From: Muribaculaceae bacterium | Lineage (GTDB): Bacteria; Bacteroidota; Bacteroidia; Bacteroidales; Muribaculaceae | Length of the DNA stretch: 64,000 nucleotides | NCBI GenBank assembly: GCA_022508985.1 | Contig: JAFLUA010000005.1 | Span: 1-64,000, forward strand | Reading direction: 5' to 3' | Part shown: positions 55,104 through 64,000 of the stretch, piece by piece | Layout of the letters: each line of letters begins with the position of its first letter | How positions within the stretch are numbered: position 1 is the stretch's first letter | Position numbers and translations under genes: made by a program | The notes under the pieces: generated by a model | What the model was told of the DNA's origin: nothing | Seen by the model: the letters and a program-made list of their open reading frames with translations, nothing else | Databases searched by the model: none

Positions 55104-56285
55104 TTATTTAGCTTCTTCGATTGTTACGGCACGACCGAGAGCTACACCGTCCATACCAAGGTCGGGGTAACGATCGTTGTTGTTTGTTGTAACTGTGAGT
55201 TGGCTTTCTGCAACACCGTTCTTAACGAGGAGGCTCTTAACGCCTTCTGCACGGTTCTGACGGAGACGGTTGTTGATAGCTTCGCCACCTGTCAAGTTAT
55301 CAGCCCAACCTGTAACAACATATTTCTTGCTTTGGTCTTGAGCCATAACAGATGCAATAGCTTTAACTACGCGCTGGTTCTCAGCATTGAGGCGAGAAAC
55401 ACCGATGGGATAGTAAACAGTTGCAAGAGGACCATCTTCTTTTTCTACTACTGTTTCAACCGGACGATTGAGGCAAGCTTTGAGCTGTTCTTCGAGGTCG
55501 GCTATGCGAGCGTCAGCAGCTGAGAGACGTGCACGGAGGGCGTCGCAGTTTTCGGGTTCGGGACAAACGGGAACAACAGGTGCGTTCCAGTCGCGTTGAC
55601 GGAAGTTGTAAGTTACGCCAAGGTAAGCCTGGATTGAACCATATTTGTGGTTCCAACCTGCACCACCCCAGTTCTGGAGACCATCAAGTGCGCTGTAGCG
55701 GAGGTCGAGGGCGATAGCAACTTGTTTGCTTACGTTGAACGAGTTGATAAGACCGGCACGGAGGGTCATGATTTCGTTACTTGCAAATTCCCATTTGTGA
55801 ATCATGGTGAAGTATGCACCTGCACCTACATAGAGTGATGCATTGTAAACACGACCGGGACGATAGCCACACCACCAGTTAGTAAGGTTTACCATTACGT
55901 CGAATACCGGACCGAGTTCTACATATTTGGTTTTGTAGTAGTTGCCGAAACGGCCATGATCTGCGCTCAGGTAGTTAGGACCTGTGGCAAGACCTTTAAG
56001 ACCAAGGGCGTTAACACCGATACGGCCTCCGAATACGGGAGAGAACCATTTACCTACATAGATAGAACCGGCGGGCATGAAACGATCACCGAGTTCACGA
56101 CGGCTTGCATAGTCAGATGCATAAACACTGGCACCACCTTCAGCTGTGATAAACCAATTGTCTTTCATGCGGTTCAAAAGAACACCCTGCGAAGGATCAC
56201 TTACATAGGTAGTTTCCTCTGCAGCAAGCGATTGTGCACCTACGAAAAGTGCGCAAGCAAATGCAATAAGAGTAAGTTTTTTCAT
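55104..56285 (-). CDS. OmpA-family outer-membrane protein (second copy)
   Basis: 393 residues. A signal peptide (about 1-21) precedes the beta-barrel region (about 40-235, WFITAEGGASVYASDY, GRIGVNALGLKG, VALDLRYSALDGLQNWGGAG), a coiled-coil linker (DALRARLSAADARIADLEEQ) and a C-terminal OmpA domain (about 290-393) with YVVTGWADNLTGGEAINNRL and LRQNRAEGVKSLLV. It shares layout with the 32644-33864 protein but is clearly divergent. It links the outer membrane to peptidoglycan. Confidence 0.93.
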   Translation of the reverse strand: MKKLTLIAFACALFVGAQSLAAEETTYVSDPSQGVLLNRMKDNWFITAEGGASVYASDYASRRELGDRFMPAGSIYVGKWFSPVFGGRIGVNALGLKGLATGPNYLSADHGRFGNYYKTKYVELGPVFDVMVNLTNWWCGYRPGRVYNASLYVGAGAYFTMIHKWEFASNEIMTLRAGLINSFNVSKQVAIALDLRYSALDGLQNWGGAGWNHKYGSIQAYLGVTYNFRQRDWNAPVVPVCPEPENCDALRARLSAADARIADLEEQLKACLNRPVETVVEKEDGPLATVYYPIGVSRLNAENQRVVKAIASVMAQDQSKKYVVTGWADNLTGGEAINNRLRQNRAEGVKSLLVKNGVAESQLTVTTNNNDRYPDLGMDGVALGRAVTIEEAK

Positions 56286-56438
56286 AAAGTTTAGTTATTT
56301 GTTGGTTAATTTGATTATTAATTATTATTTGAGAGCGCTAAGTTACAATTTTTTTTTCATTTTATAACTAAATTGTGCGAAAAAAGTGCTTAAATGTCAA
56401 TTTATTTAAATTTTCGCCTCGATTTTAGCTTTGTGCGG

Positions 56439-58475
56439 TCACTTTTTCAGTATTTCACGTACTTTCGAGCATATATTTTCGGCCGTAAACCCAAATTTTT
56501 GGTCAAGCACCTTGTAGGGCGCCGACGCGCCGAAACGCTCAAGGCCATAAACCTCGCCGTTAAATCCTTTTATCATTCTTAACGACTCCGGAAGGCCTGC
56601 GCTTAGCCCGAAATGAGGAAGAGTGCGTGGCAACACCGCGCTACGATAGACGTCTGGTTGCTCATTAAAGAGCCCTACCGAGGGCATCGACACTACAGAA
56701 CTACCGATTCCTTCGTTTTCGAGTATCGACGCTACCTCACACAACAACGATACTTCCGAGCCATTGGCTACAAGAACTATATCGGGAGTTTTCTTCGACG
56801 ATATAACCTGATAACCGCCTTTCTCTGCTCCAAGAGCAACTTCTATGCGCGTTTTTCCTTCAGGCGCAGGCAGATCTTTAAGGTCTTGGCGCGAAAAGAT
56901 TAAGCCGGTCGGGGTATACTTGTTCTGCATCGCCATCTTATATGCAACCGACGTCTCGGCCGAATCGGCCGGGCGGAGTACAAGCATCGATGGGCGGCCG
57001 CTGAAATTCTTTATTTGTTCAAGAAGTCGCAACTGTGCCTCTTGTTCGATGGGCTGGTGTGTGGGGCCGTCTTCTCCTACACGGAATGCGTCGTGCGACC
57101 ATATATACTTCACCGGAAGCTCCATAAGAGCTGCCATTCGTATTGCCGGCTTCATATAATCGGAGAACACAAAGAAGGTGCCACAGGCTCCAATAAGTCC
57201 GCCATGCAGGGCTATGCCATTAATGATAGCGGCCATCGTTAGTTCCGACACTCCGGCATGGAGGAAGGCGCCGCTCATGTCGCCATGCGTAAAGGCATGC
57301 GTTTTCTTCAAAAATCCGTCGGTCTTGTCTGAGTTTGCCAAGTCGGCCGACGATACTATCATATTGCCGAGTTTATCGCCGAGGACTCCGAGGATATCGG
57401 CCGAGGCCTGGCGCGTCGACACATTTTCTTTATGCGGTATTGCCGCGTAGTCGATGTTGGGCAAAACGCCTTCGAGATAGCCTTTCAGCTCTATTGCAAG
57501 TGCCGGATTTTCTGCTGCCCACTCATTATAACGAGCGCGGCGCTGAGCAACGATTTCGCGCAATTCGCGTCGGCGCTCATCATATAGTTTCTGCACTTCG
57601 GGGAATACGGTAAAAGGTTCGTCGGGGTTGCCACCAAGATTTGCGACGGTCGACCTAAAGTCGGCGCCCGACTTACTGAGGGGCTGCCCGTGTGTCGAGC
57701 ATTGCATCTCGTAGTTGTCGCCTTCGGCCGTAACACAGCCCTTGCCCATAACAGTGTGCCCTATTATTATTGTCGGCTTAGCCGTTTCGGCTTCGGCAGC
57801 ACATATTGCTTTTGCTATTTCCTCGGGGTCGTTTCCATCTATCTCTATTACATTCCAGTGCCATGCGCGATACTTTGCCGCATAGTCTTCAGTGTCAACT
57901 TCATCTACCATCGTCGACAACTGCACTCCATTGCAGTCGTAGAACATAATGAGGTTGGAAAGCCCGAGATAACCGGCAATACGCCCCGCGCCTTGTGAGA
58001 TTTCTTCCTGGATACCACCATCGGAAATAAAGGCATAGGTTTTATGCGACACTACGTCGCCAAAGCGCGATTGCAAAAATCTTTCGGCAATAGCACATCC
58101 CACTGCCATGGTATGGCCTTGCCCCAAAGGTCCGGATGTATTCTCTATGCCGCGCTCGGGATGCAACTCGGGATGGCCCGGCGTAACAGAGCCCCACTGG
58201 CGGAATTGTTTCAGCTCGTCGATTGTATAATTACCGGCGAGTGCCAATACCGAATAAAGCATCGGCGACATATGACCCGGGTCAAGGAAAAACCTATCGC
58301 GAGCAAACCATGTGGGGTCGTCAGGGTCAGAGATTAGAAATCGCGAGTATAGTACATTTATAAAGTCAGCGCCACCCATGGCACCGCCCGGATGCCCTGA
58401 ATTGGCGCGTTCTACCATTGCAGCAGACAGTATGCGTATGTTGTCGGCGGCGAGGTTTAGTGTTTTGCTATCCAT
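56439..58475 (-). CDS. tkt: Transketolase
   Basis: 678 residues. N-terminal TPP domain: ANSGHPGGAMGGADFINVLY, LDPGHMSPMLYSVLAL, GPLGQGHTMAVGCAIAER, FISDGGIQEEISQGAGRIAG. The Pyr domain has HDAFRVGEDGPTHQPIEQEA and VLRPADSAETSVAYKMA. It transfers two-carbon ketol units in the non-oxidative pentose phosphate pathway using thiamine pyrophosphate and Mg2+. It is monocistronic as far as can be seen. Confidence 0.97.
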   Translation of the reverse strand: MDSKTLNLAADNIRILSAAMVERANSGHPGGAMGGADFINVLYSRFLISDPDDPTWFARDRFFLDPGHMSPMLYSVLALAGNYTIDELKQFRQWGSVTPGHPELHPERGIENTSGPLGQGHTMAVGCAIAERFLQSRFGDVVSHKTYAFISDGGIQEEISQGAGRIAGYLGLSNLIMFYDCNGVQLSTMVDEVDTEDYAAKYRAWHWNVIEIDGNDPEEIAKAICAAEAETAKPTIIIGHTVMGKGCVTAEGDNYEMQCSTHGQPLSKSGADFRSTVANLGGNPDEPFTVFPEVQKLYDERRRELREIVAQRRARYNEWAAENPALAIELKGYLEGVLPNIDYAAIPHKENVSTRQASADILGVLGDKLGNMIVSSADLANSDKTDGFLKKTHAFTHGDMSGAFLHAGVSELTMAAIINGIALHGGLIGACGTFFVFSDYMKPAIRMAALMELPVKYIWSHDAFRVGEDGPTHQPIEQEAQLRLLEQIKNFSGRPSMLVLRPADSAETSVAYKMAMQNKYTPTGLIFSRQDLKDLPAPEGKTRIEVALGAEKGGYQVISSKKTPDIVLVANGSEVSLLCEVASILENEGIGSSVVSMPSVGLFNEQPDVYRSAVLPRTLPHFGLSAGLPESLRMIKGFNGEVYGLERFGASAPYKVLDQKFGFTAENICSKVREILKK

Positions 58476-58502
58476 TGTATGGCGGATGATTTTTTCTTTC
58501 CG

Positions 58503-58534
58503 CGAAATTACAACAAATCTTCGTCAAAAACAAA
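58503..58534 (-). promoter_or_regulatory. Candidate tkt promoter
   Basis: Reverse strand TTTG (58534-58531), 20 bases, TAATTTCG (58510-58503), one mismatch from TAnnTTTG. The leader is about 25 bases. Confidence 0.5.
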
Positions 58535-58614
58535 TTTGAGCAGCATAATAAAACGCAAAAAAATGCATTTGTCACGCACTTGCCACACCTTTAGGCTCTA
58601 ACGCTATAAATATC

Positions 58615-59835
58615 TTAATCGTCGTAAGTTTGATATAATAAATCGTTATATGGAAAGCGAGTGAGGTGTATCTCTTTTGCCATCTGATAAAGGCGCGCTT
58701 TAAGTTCGTCGATATTGCGGTTCTTTTTAGCCGATACAAACACGCAATTATCATTCATCTTAGCCATCCAACTCGTCTTAAGCTCGTCGAGAGATATGTT
58801 ACATTTTTCCATCGGCGTCAAATCGTCGGCCTCTTTCGGTGTAAATGTATACGCATCTATTTTATTGAAGACAAGCAACAATGGTTTATCGGCACCATTA
58901 CACACATCGCGGAGTGTGCGGTCGACGACTTCGATCTGTTCTTCGAAATTGGGATGCGAGATATCGACTACATGAACAAGTATGTCGGCCTCTCTCACTT
59001 CGTCGAGTGTTGATTTAAACGAGTCGACAAGGTGTGTCGGCAACTTGCGTATAAAGCCTACTGTATCAGTCAATAAAAATGGCAGATTGTCGATTACGAC
59101 TTTGCGAACGGTAGTATCGAGTGTGGCAAAAAGTTTGTTTTCGGCAAAGACTTCACTCTTGCTGAGTAGATTCATCAGCGTTGACTTACCCACATTAGTA
59201 TAACCTACGAGGGCGACTCGTGTAAGTTTTCCCCTGTTTTTGCGTTGAACGGCCTTTTGCTTGTCGATAGCTTTGAGCTCTTCTTTCAGGCGTGAAATCT
59301 TATCGAGGATAATACGGCGGTCGGTCTCTATCTGTGTCTCACCGGGGCCGCGCATACCGATACCGCCGCGTTGTCGCTCCAAGTGTGTCCACATTCGCGT
59401 CAAGCGCGGAAGCAGATACTGATACTGAGCTAATTCAACTTGCGTCTTAGCGGCGGCTGTCTGAGCCCTTTTAGCAAAAATATCAAGTATGAGATTGGTG
59501 CGATCAAGAATTTTCACTCCAAGTTCACGCTCAATATTAAGCACTTGTTTTGTCGATAAATCGTCGTCGAAAATGGCCATCGAGATGTCGCCGTCGTCTT
59601 CGATATAGCGTTTTATCTCATCAAGTTTACCTTTTCCTACAAATGTGCGCGGGTTGGCGAAATCTTGTCGTTGTGTAAAGGTTTTAACGGCCATAGCACC
59701 GGCTGTATCAGCCAAAAAGGCCAACTCAGCCAAATATTCCGCTGATTTTTCCTCATTCTGCTGCGGCGTTATCAAGCCTACAAGCACCGCTCTTTCGGGC
59801 TCTGCCGAAATTGATATTTTAGATTTTTCTATCAT
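58615..59835 (-). CDS. hflX: Ribosome-associated GTPase HflX
   Basis: 406 residues. An N-terminal HflX domain (ARTFVGKGKLDEIK-type segment PRTFVGKGKLDEIKRYI) precedes RGGIGMRGPGETQIETDRR. The G domain has P-loop GYTNVGKSTLMNLL (about 212-225), DTVGFIRKLP (G3) and NKIDAY (G4), and a C-terminal tail follows. It splits or rescues stalled ribosomes in other bacteria. It starts 2 bases after the acyl-CoA synthetase gene and is probably cotranscribed. Confidence 0.94.
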   Translation of the reverse strand: MIEKSKISISAEPERAVLVGLITPQQNEEKSAEYLAELAFLADTAGAMAVKTFTQRQDFANPRTFVGKGKLDEIKRYIEDDGDISMAIFDDDLSTKQVLNIERELGVKILDRTNLILDIFAKRAQTAAAKTQVELAQYQYLLPRLTRMWTHLERQRGGIGMRGPGETQIETDRRIILDKISRLKEELKAIDKQKAVQRKNRGKLTRVALVGYTNVGKSTLMNLLSKSEVFAENKLFATLDTTVRKVVIDNLPFLLTDTVGFIRKLPTHLVDSFKSTLDEVREADILVHVVDISHPNFEEQIEVVDRTLRDVCNGADKPLLLVFNKIDAYTFTPKEADDLTPMEKCNISLDELKTSWMAKMNDNCVFVSAKKNRNIDELKARLYQMAKEIHLTRFPYNDLLYQTYDD

Positions 59836-59837
59836 TC

Positions 59838-61649
59838 TTAGCAGTACATCGCCTCTATTTCATCGGCATACATCATATTTATCACCGGTCGTCGTATTTT
59901 CAACGTGTTGGTGAGTTCTCCGCCTTCTATCGAAAATTCCTTGGGGAGTAGCGTGAAGCGTTTTATCTTTTCAAAGCCAGCAAAGCCTTTTTGTAGTCGC
60001 TCTATGCGGTCGGCAATAAACTTGCGTATCTCTGAATTTTCTATTAAATCTTCAATCGAACTATAATTGATATTCTTTTTTCGCGCATACTCTTTGAGAG
60101 CTTCAAAAGCGGGTATTATTATAGCCGTGACATACTTTCTCTTGTCGCCGATAACGGCCACTTGCTCTATATATTTATCTTCGCCGAGTCGACTTTCGAT
60201 TGCTTGGGGAGCTATATATTTTCCGTTACTGGTCTTAAAGAGGTCTTTCAATCGCTCAGTGAGGACTATGGCGCCACCGGCATCAAACATTCCGGCATCG
60301 CCCGTACGCAACCAACCATCGGCCGTAAATGCTTTCTCATTCTCATCGGGCCGGTTATAATATCCGCTCATCACAGTAGGGCCTTTTACAAGGATTTCGT
60401 TGTTTTCGCCCAGCTTCACTTGCACGCGAGGCATTGTCGTTCCAACCGAGCCTATCACAAAGTCGTATTGCGGAAAACAACACACCGTTGCCGTTGTTTC
60501 TGAAAGCCCATAGCCGATTACAATGTTCAAGCCTATAGCATGCAGAAACTCTACTATATTCGACGATAGCGGCGCTCCGGCTGTGGGGAAGAAGCGGCCA
60601 TTGTCGAGCCCTACCACATGGCGCACTTGCGCAAATACTTTTTTATCGAAAAAACGATACTGCATTTCAAGCCACCACGGAGCTTTCAGCCCAAGTCGAA
60701 CGTAATCCAGATTTCGCTTTGCTCCGACTTTAAGGGCTCGTTCTACCATAAAGCGCTGAAGCCCCTTCATCTTTTCGATTTTATCTTGCACCCCGGTGTA
60801 GACCTTTTCCCAAAATCTCGGTACGCTACACATACACGTAGGCTTAGCTATAGGCACGGCCTGCTGTATTTCTTTCGGGTTGGGGTTTATTGCAACCTTC
60901 ATGCCTTTGGTAAGACAGAAATAGGTCCACGCTTTTTCAAAAATATGACTCAATGGAAGGAAACAAACCGAGGTATCGGTATCGGAGATTGTTGTTAGTC
61001 GCTCGGCATGTATCTCCATCGCTGCATCAAAACAACTATGAGGCAACACTGCGCCTTTAGGCTGGCCCGTGGTGCCCGACGTGTAAATAAGAGTGGCAAT
61101 ATCGACCTCTTTCGCCTCGGCACTTCTTTTTTCAACCTCGGCCCGACACGCCTCCGACGATGCAGCACCCAATTGAAGCACTTTGTCGAAAAGCATCGAG
61201 CACATATCGTCGGGAGCTATTTCCACACTCGGATTGATAATGATAATACGCTCCAATTTAGGGCACTGGCCTATTATAGAGCGAACGGCTTTGTAATGCT
61301 CCGCCGTATTCACTACTATCGCTTTGGCTCCGGAGTCGTTGACTATATATTGTATTTGATCTGCGCTCGAGGTTGCATAGATCGACACAGGAACAGCCCT
61401 GTTACGATAACAAGCGAAATCAGATATAAGTATTTCAGGACAATTGTGTGATATTATAGCCACCATATCGCCGGGATTTATCCCGAGGATTTCGAGAGCG
61501 TAAGCCATATTGTCGACATCTCGTCGAAAATCGCCCCACGTTGTGGGGATACACTTTTTTGAGGCCACATCGATGAGGCTAAAAGCCTCGCGATTGGCAC
61601 CGTAGACGTTCTCTTGAAGGTTTACCAGGTTGGTGAGAATGTTTGGCAT
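59838..61649 (-). CDS. AMP-forming long-chain acyl-CoA synthetase
   Basis: 603 residues. The adenylate-forming motif is TLIYTSGTTGQPKGAVL (about 187-203). GYGLSETTATVCCF follows (about 385), then WLRTGDAGMFDAGG and LKDLFKTSNGKYIAPQAIE (hinge). It is similar to FadD15-like enzymes of about 600 residues that activate fatty acids for membrane lipid or storage metabolism. Chain-length specificity is not readable. First gene of a two-gene unit with hflX. Confidence 0.92.
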   Translation of the reverse strand: MPNILTNLVNLQENVYGANREAFSLIDVASKKCIPTTWGDFRRDVDNMAYALEILGINPGDMVAIISHNCPEILISDFACYRNRAVPVSIYATSSADQIQYIVNDSGAKAIVVNTAEHYKAVRSIIGQCPKLERIIIINPSVEIAPDDMCSMLFDKVLQLGAASSEACRAEVEKRSAEAKEVDIATLIYTSGTTGQPKGAVLPHSCFDAAMEIHAERLTTISDTDTSVCFLPLSHIFEKAWTYFCLTKGMKVAINPNPKEIQQAVPIAKPTCMCSVPRFWEKVYTGVQDKIEKMKGLQRFMVERALKVGAKRNLDYVRLGLKAPWWLEMQYRFFDKKVFAQVRHVVGLDNGRFFPTAGAPLSSNIVEFLHAIGLNIVIGYGLSETTATVCCFPQYDFVIGSVGTTMPRVQVKLGENNEILVKGPTVMSGYYNRPDENEKAFTADGWLRTGDAGMFDAGGAIVLTERLKDLFKTSNGKYIAPQAIESRLGEDKYIEQVAVIGDKRKYVTAIIIPAFEALKEYARKKNINYSSIEDLIENSEIRKFIADRIERLQKGFAGFEKIKRFTLLPKEFSIEGGELTNTLKIRRPVINMMYADEIEAMYC

Positions 61650-61676
61650 CTTGAGTTTTTTCTACGTTACGCTTTG

Positions 61677-61684
61677 CAAATATA
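61677..61684 (-). promoter_or_regulatory. -7 box for acyl-CoA synthetase-hflX
   Basis: Reverse strand TATATTTG (61684-61677). A TTTG box lies 23 bases upstream (61711-61708), slightly too far. A forward TACCTTTG at 61686-61693 partly faces it but has no gene downstream and is probably fortuitous. Confidence 0.5.
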
Positions 61685-61785
61685 CTACCTTTGTTTGTAT
61701 TATATAACAAATTTGTCTCAAAAACTGCCTCGCCGTTAACATCTGTTGCGAACTCACTCATTCACATTAAGGTATTTTAACTCTA

Positions 61786-62583
61786 TTATTCCTTGCACAA
61801 CTGCCAAAAGGCGATGGCCGATGCCGCCGCCACATTGAGCGAATCGACGCCATTGCTCATCGGTATGCGACACACATAGTCGGCTTCATCTATTACTCTA
61901 TCGGAAAGGCCGTCGCCCTCGGTTCCCATGATAATTGCAAGTCGCGGCTCCGATGCCAACTCGGAGTCGGCGATACTCACTGAATTATCACGCAGGGCCA
62001 TAGCTACTGTTTTGAACCCATAATTTTTTAGTTCTTGAAATCCTCCCGTAAGCCAGGTCCACGGCACAAGAAATACCGAGCCCATCGACACCCTTACAGC
62101 TCTACGATTGAGTGGGTCGCACGAACTTGGTGTCAATAAGACAGCATCAATGCCAAGTGCCGCTGCACTACGGAAAATAGCTCCAATATTTGTCGTATCA
62201 ACGACTCCGTCAATAACCACTACACGCCGGGCTGTTTCCAATATATCTTCGAGGCGTGGTGCTTGTGGGCGACGCATCGCACACAACACCCCTCGTGTGA
62301 GTGTGTAGCCTGTGAGTTGAGATAGTAATTCGCGCGAACCTGTATAAACCTGCATATCGGGGCAACGCGCTATTATATCGGCTGCATCACCGGCTATATG
62401 ACGTTCCTCACACAATAGCGCCACGGGCTCCATCCCTGCATTCATCGCCACATTTATCACCTTAGGACTCTCTGCGATAAAAAGTCCTTTTTGCGGCTCT
62501 AAACGATTTCTCAACTGTGCCTCTGTGAGGGCCGAAAACACTTCGAGTTCCGGCATTTCAAGCGATGTTATGCGTGTTATCAT
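61786..62583 (-). CDS. SpoU/TrmH-family RNA 2'-O-methyltransferase (second copy)
   Basis: 265 residues. The N-terminal domain (QLRNRLEPQKGLFIAESPKV) is followed by the SPOUT core: VVIDGVVDTTNIGAIFRSAA (motif 1), LAIIMGTEGDGLSD (motif 2) and RIPMSNGVDSLNVAAASAIA (motif 3). It is predicted to methylate a 2'-hydroxyl in rRNA or tRNA. It differs from the 16649-17428 paralogue, so they probably have different targets. Confidence 0.92.
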   Translation of the reverse strand: MITRITSLEMPELEVFSALTEAQLRNRLEPQKGLFIAESPKVINVAMNAGMEPVALLCEERHIAGDAADIIARCPDMQVYTGSRELLSQLTGYTLTRGVLCAMRRPQAPRLEDILETARRVVVIDGVVDTTNIGAIFRSAAALGIDAVLLTPSSCDPLNRRAVRVSMGSVFLVPWTWLTGGFQELKNYGFKTVAMALRDNSVSIADSELASEPRLAIIMGTEGDGLSDRVIDEADYVCRIPMSNGVDSLNVAAASAIAFWQLCKE

Positions 62584-62637
62584 ACTCTATCTAAACTTTT
62601 TTGCTACCTGTCGGCGTAAAAATACCCGATTTTATCG

Positions 62638-62645
62638 TAAATTTG
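62638..62645 (+). promoter_or_regulatory. -7 box placed directly before a start codon
   Basis: TAAATTTG ends five bases before the ATG at 62650. With the usual -7 geometry, transcription would begin at or next to the A of the start codon, giving a leaderless mRNA. No good -33 box is seen. Confidence 0.5.
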
Positions 62646-62649
62646 TGGT

Positions 62650-62913
62650 ATGGATAAAGAACTCATACAACAATTATTCGCAAACAATAATTTGACGGAA
62701 GCATCGCTATTGCTCAAAGCCGGTGCCGACGACAACGACCCCTGGGCCCTATATATGCTCGGCCGAATAGCCTGGAAAGAGGGGCGAAAAAGCGATGCTA
62801 TCAGCTTATACACCGCTGCCGCCAACATCGATTCATCATCTGAAGCAGCGGTGGCTCTCGAACAGACTCGCGATATAATGGATTTTTACAATAAAGATTT
62901 ATACAACCCTTAA
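62650..62913 (+). CDS. Small TPR-like protein
   Basis: 87 residues. Helical hairpins with a TPR rhythm: NLTEASLLLKAGADDNDPWA, LYMLGRIAWKEGRKSDAISL and YTAAANIDSSSEAAVALEQT. It has no signal peptide, so it is cytoplasmic. Similar short TPR proteins are widespread in Bacteroidales; the function is unknown. It is divergent from the SpoU gene and convergent with the DUF4831 gene. Confidence 0.78.
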   Translation: MDKELIQQLFANNNLTEASLLLKAGADDNDPWALYMLGRIAWKEGRKSDAISLYTAAANIDSSSEAAVALEQTRDIMDFYNKDLYNP

Positions 62914-62928
62914 ATCTTTGTTTTCAAC

Positions 62929-64000
62929 CTACTTGGAAGGTGTCGGCTCCAGTTTGACAACAGCACCTGTTGCCGGGTCAAAGACAAGAGAATAAGGCTC
63001 TTTCTTATCGGTAAACAGCGCCGGATTTAAGCCAAACACTACGCCAAGTTGTGCTAACGACACCTTCTCGGAGGCTATCCTATTACCGGCGTATGATACC
63101 GATATCTCGGCAATCCCCGGGATACAATATGCCACACCGCCCTTTGGAAACGTTTTCTTCTCTCCTTTTTCATTCAGAGGCAGTTCTCCTTCTTCTATTA
63201 CACGCATATCAACTGTTATCGGAGCTCCGGCAAGATTGTCGGCATCGACAATGCCATCGACAACCGACAAGCGGGCTATTACCTTTCCCTTCACTTCTTT
63301 GGCTTCCGGAACAAAGCTAACCTTTTCCACGATAGTGCGTGTCGTTCGCACGCCTGCAAACATTGCTGTCAAGGCAGCCTCTTGGGCTGCTATATTGTCG
63401 AGTACAAGTTTCATTGCCGCACCATCGGCCGGCGGATTATCTGCTTGACCCGATAAAATATCCGAACGCATTTCGCGGAGCTCAAAAATGCGGTTAGCGG
63501 CAAGCTCGGCTTTTTTCGACGTTGACGAGCTGCGGGCCATATCCTGGGTCACGGCCTGCTGTGCTTCCGGCGTTTCAAGGGGCGAGGAAAGCGCTTCTTT
63601 TGCAACAGGCAATGCCGGTTGATTCAACACCGGCGATGCCTCACAATTGATTGTAAGAGGAATATTATCAGGCGACAATGTCATATATGCCGATGTCCCG
63701 TTTTTGAATTGTGCAAGCCATTGCTCTTCTTTATTAGGCACGCCTTTCGGCACTACTACAACACTTAAAATCTTTGCCGACTGTCGATCGGCAACGATAG
63801 CATTATCGATACTGAGATGCTTGCGGGCATAGTTGTAGAAATCGCCGGGATGCTCTTCTGTCAACTCTGCCTCAATATATATGTCTAATGCCGTCAACGG
63901 AAGTGTATATATCAAGCCATAATCGCTTGCTTTCCCTACCGAGAGCTTTTGCGATGTCTGTGCAGTAGTTACGATATTAATGACTGACAATATCGCCAAC
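62929..64000 (-). CDS. DUF4831 family exported protein, 5' end outside the window
   Basis: At least 357 residues. The frame is open to the right edge, and the first visible residues (LAILSVINIVTTAQ) look like the end of a signal peptide, so the true start lies just outside. DUF4831-type features: YTLPLTALDIYIEAELTEEH, DFYNYARKHLSIDNAI, FELREMRSDILSGQADNPPA and a C-terminal ISVSYAGNRIASEKVSLAQL. The family is Bacteroidales-specific, presumably periplasmic, with unknown function. Confidence 0.82.
   Translation of the reverse strand, partial: LAILSVINIVTTAQTSQKLSVGKASDYGLIYTLPLTALDIYIEAELTEEHPGDFYNYARKHLSIDNAIVADRQSAKILSVVVVPKGVPNKEEQWLAQFKNGTSAYMTLSPDNIPLTINCEASPVLNQPALPVAKEALSSPLETPEAQQAVTQDMARSSSTSKKAELAANRIFELREMRSDILSGQADNPPADGAAMKLVLDNIAAQEAALTAMFAGVRTTRTIVEKVSFVPEAKEVKGKVIARLSVVDGIVDADNLAGAPITVDMRVIEEGELPLNEKGEKKTFPKGGVAYCIPGIAEISVSYAGNRIASEKVSLAQLGVVFGLNPALFTDKKEPYSLVFDPATGAVVKLEPTPSK

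Noticed and set aside
61686-61693. Forward promoter box TACCTTTG
   Set aside because: No forward gene within reach and no -33 box; probably fortuitous next to the reverse box.

Overview
The window looks like chromosome of an obligately anaerobic Bacteroidales bacterium. The family content fits Muribaculaceae (S24-7) or a close relative, but that placement is inference. Three things support it. Promoters are of the Bacteroidetes type (TTG, about 20 bases, TAnnTTTG) and occur in front of many genes. The gene families are lineage-typical: DUF4827, DUF4831, DUF4924, DUF5106, OmpA proteins with an N-terminal barrel, a C10 peptidase, and a lipoprotein Wza with Wzc. The metabolism is anaerobic: ferredoxin-dependent KorAB, class I Fe-S fumarase and radical SAM enzymes. 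No rRNA, tRNA, CRISPR array, transposase or prophage was recognised.

Layout. 1-2.5 kb: a secreted C10 cysteine peptidase running off the left edge, a small secreted protein upstream of it, and a complex inverted-repeat segment. 2.8-10.2 kb: a Crp/Fnr regulator, then a leftward housekeeping cluster (PASTA protein, rluD, aroE, comEC, tgt, lptF-like). 10.4-16.2 kb: rightward genes for an unknown secreted protein, a CDP-alcohol phosphatidyltransferase, a small membrane protein and korAB. 16.3-25 kb: leftward operons mmcQ/spoU/bioB, wza-wzc, and DHH phosphoesterase-DUF4827-glmM. 25.2-32.6 kb: purH followed by the elongasome genes mreBCD-mrdA-rodA. 32.6-35.2 kb: an OmpA protein and rpsF-rpsR-rplI. 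35.4-42.5 kb: DUF5106, mnmA, a bifunctional nuclease, a nucleoside transporter, rsmE, a TPR protein and DUF4924.

42.5-45.6 kb is the clearest accessory region. It is AT-rich and sits between the core genes DUF4924 and groEL. It holds the C-terminal nuclease half of an McrC-like protein lacking its N-terminus, an intact EVE-HNH protein (predicted modified-DNA reader plus nuclease), a DUF4268 protein with a PD-(D/E)xK-like core, and a short PflA-like radical SAM protein. It reads as a modification-dependent restriction island, partly decayed at its edges.

45.6-64 kb: groES-groEL, a very large alpha-2-macroglobulin lacking the thioester motif, fumarase, a second OmpA protein, transketolase, acyl-CoA synthetase-hflX, an rRNA methyltransferase, a small TPR protein with an apparently leaderless mRNA, and a DUF4831 protein cut by the right edge.

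Other points worth attention are a Tgt that appears to lack its zinc cysteines, a BioB with Ser in place of an auxiliary-cluster Cys plus extra cysteines, phased AAAAGTAA repeats before one promoter, and several structured leaders. All functional calls come from reading motifs. No database search was run.
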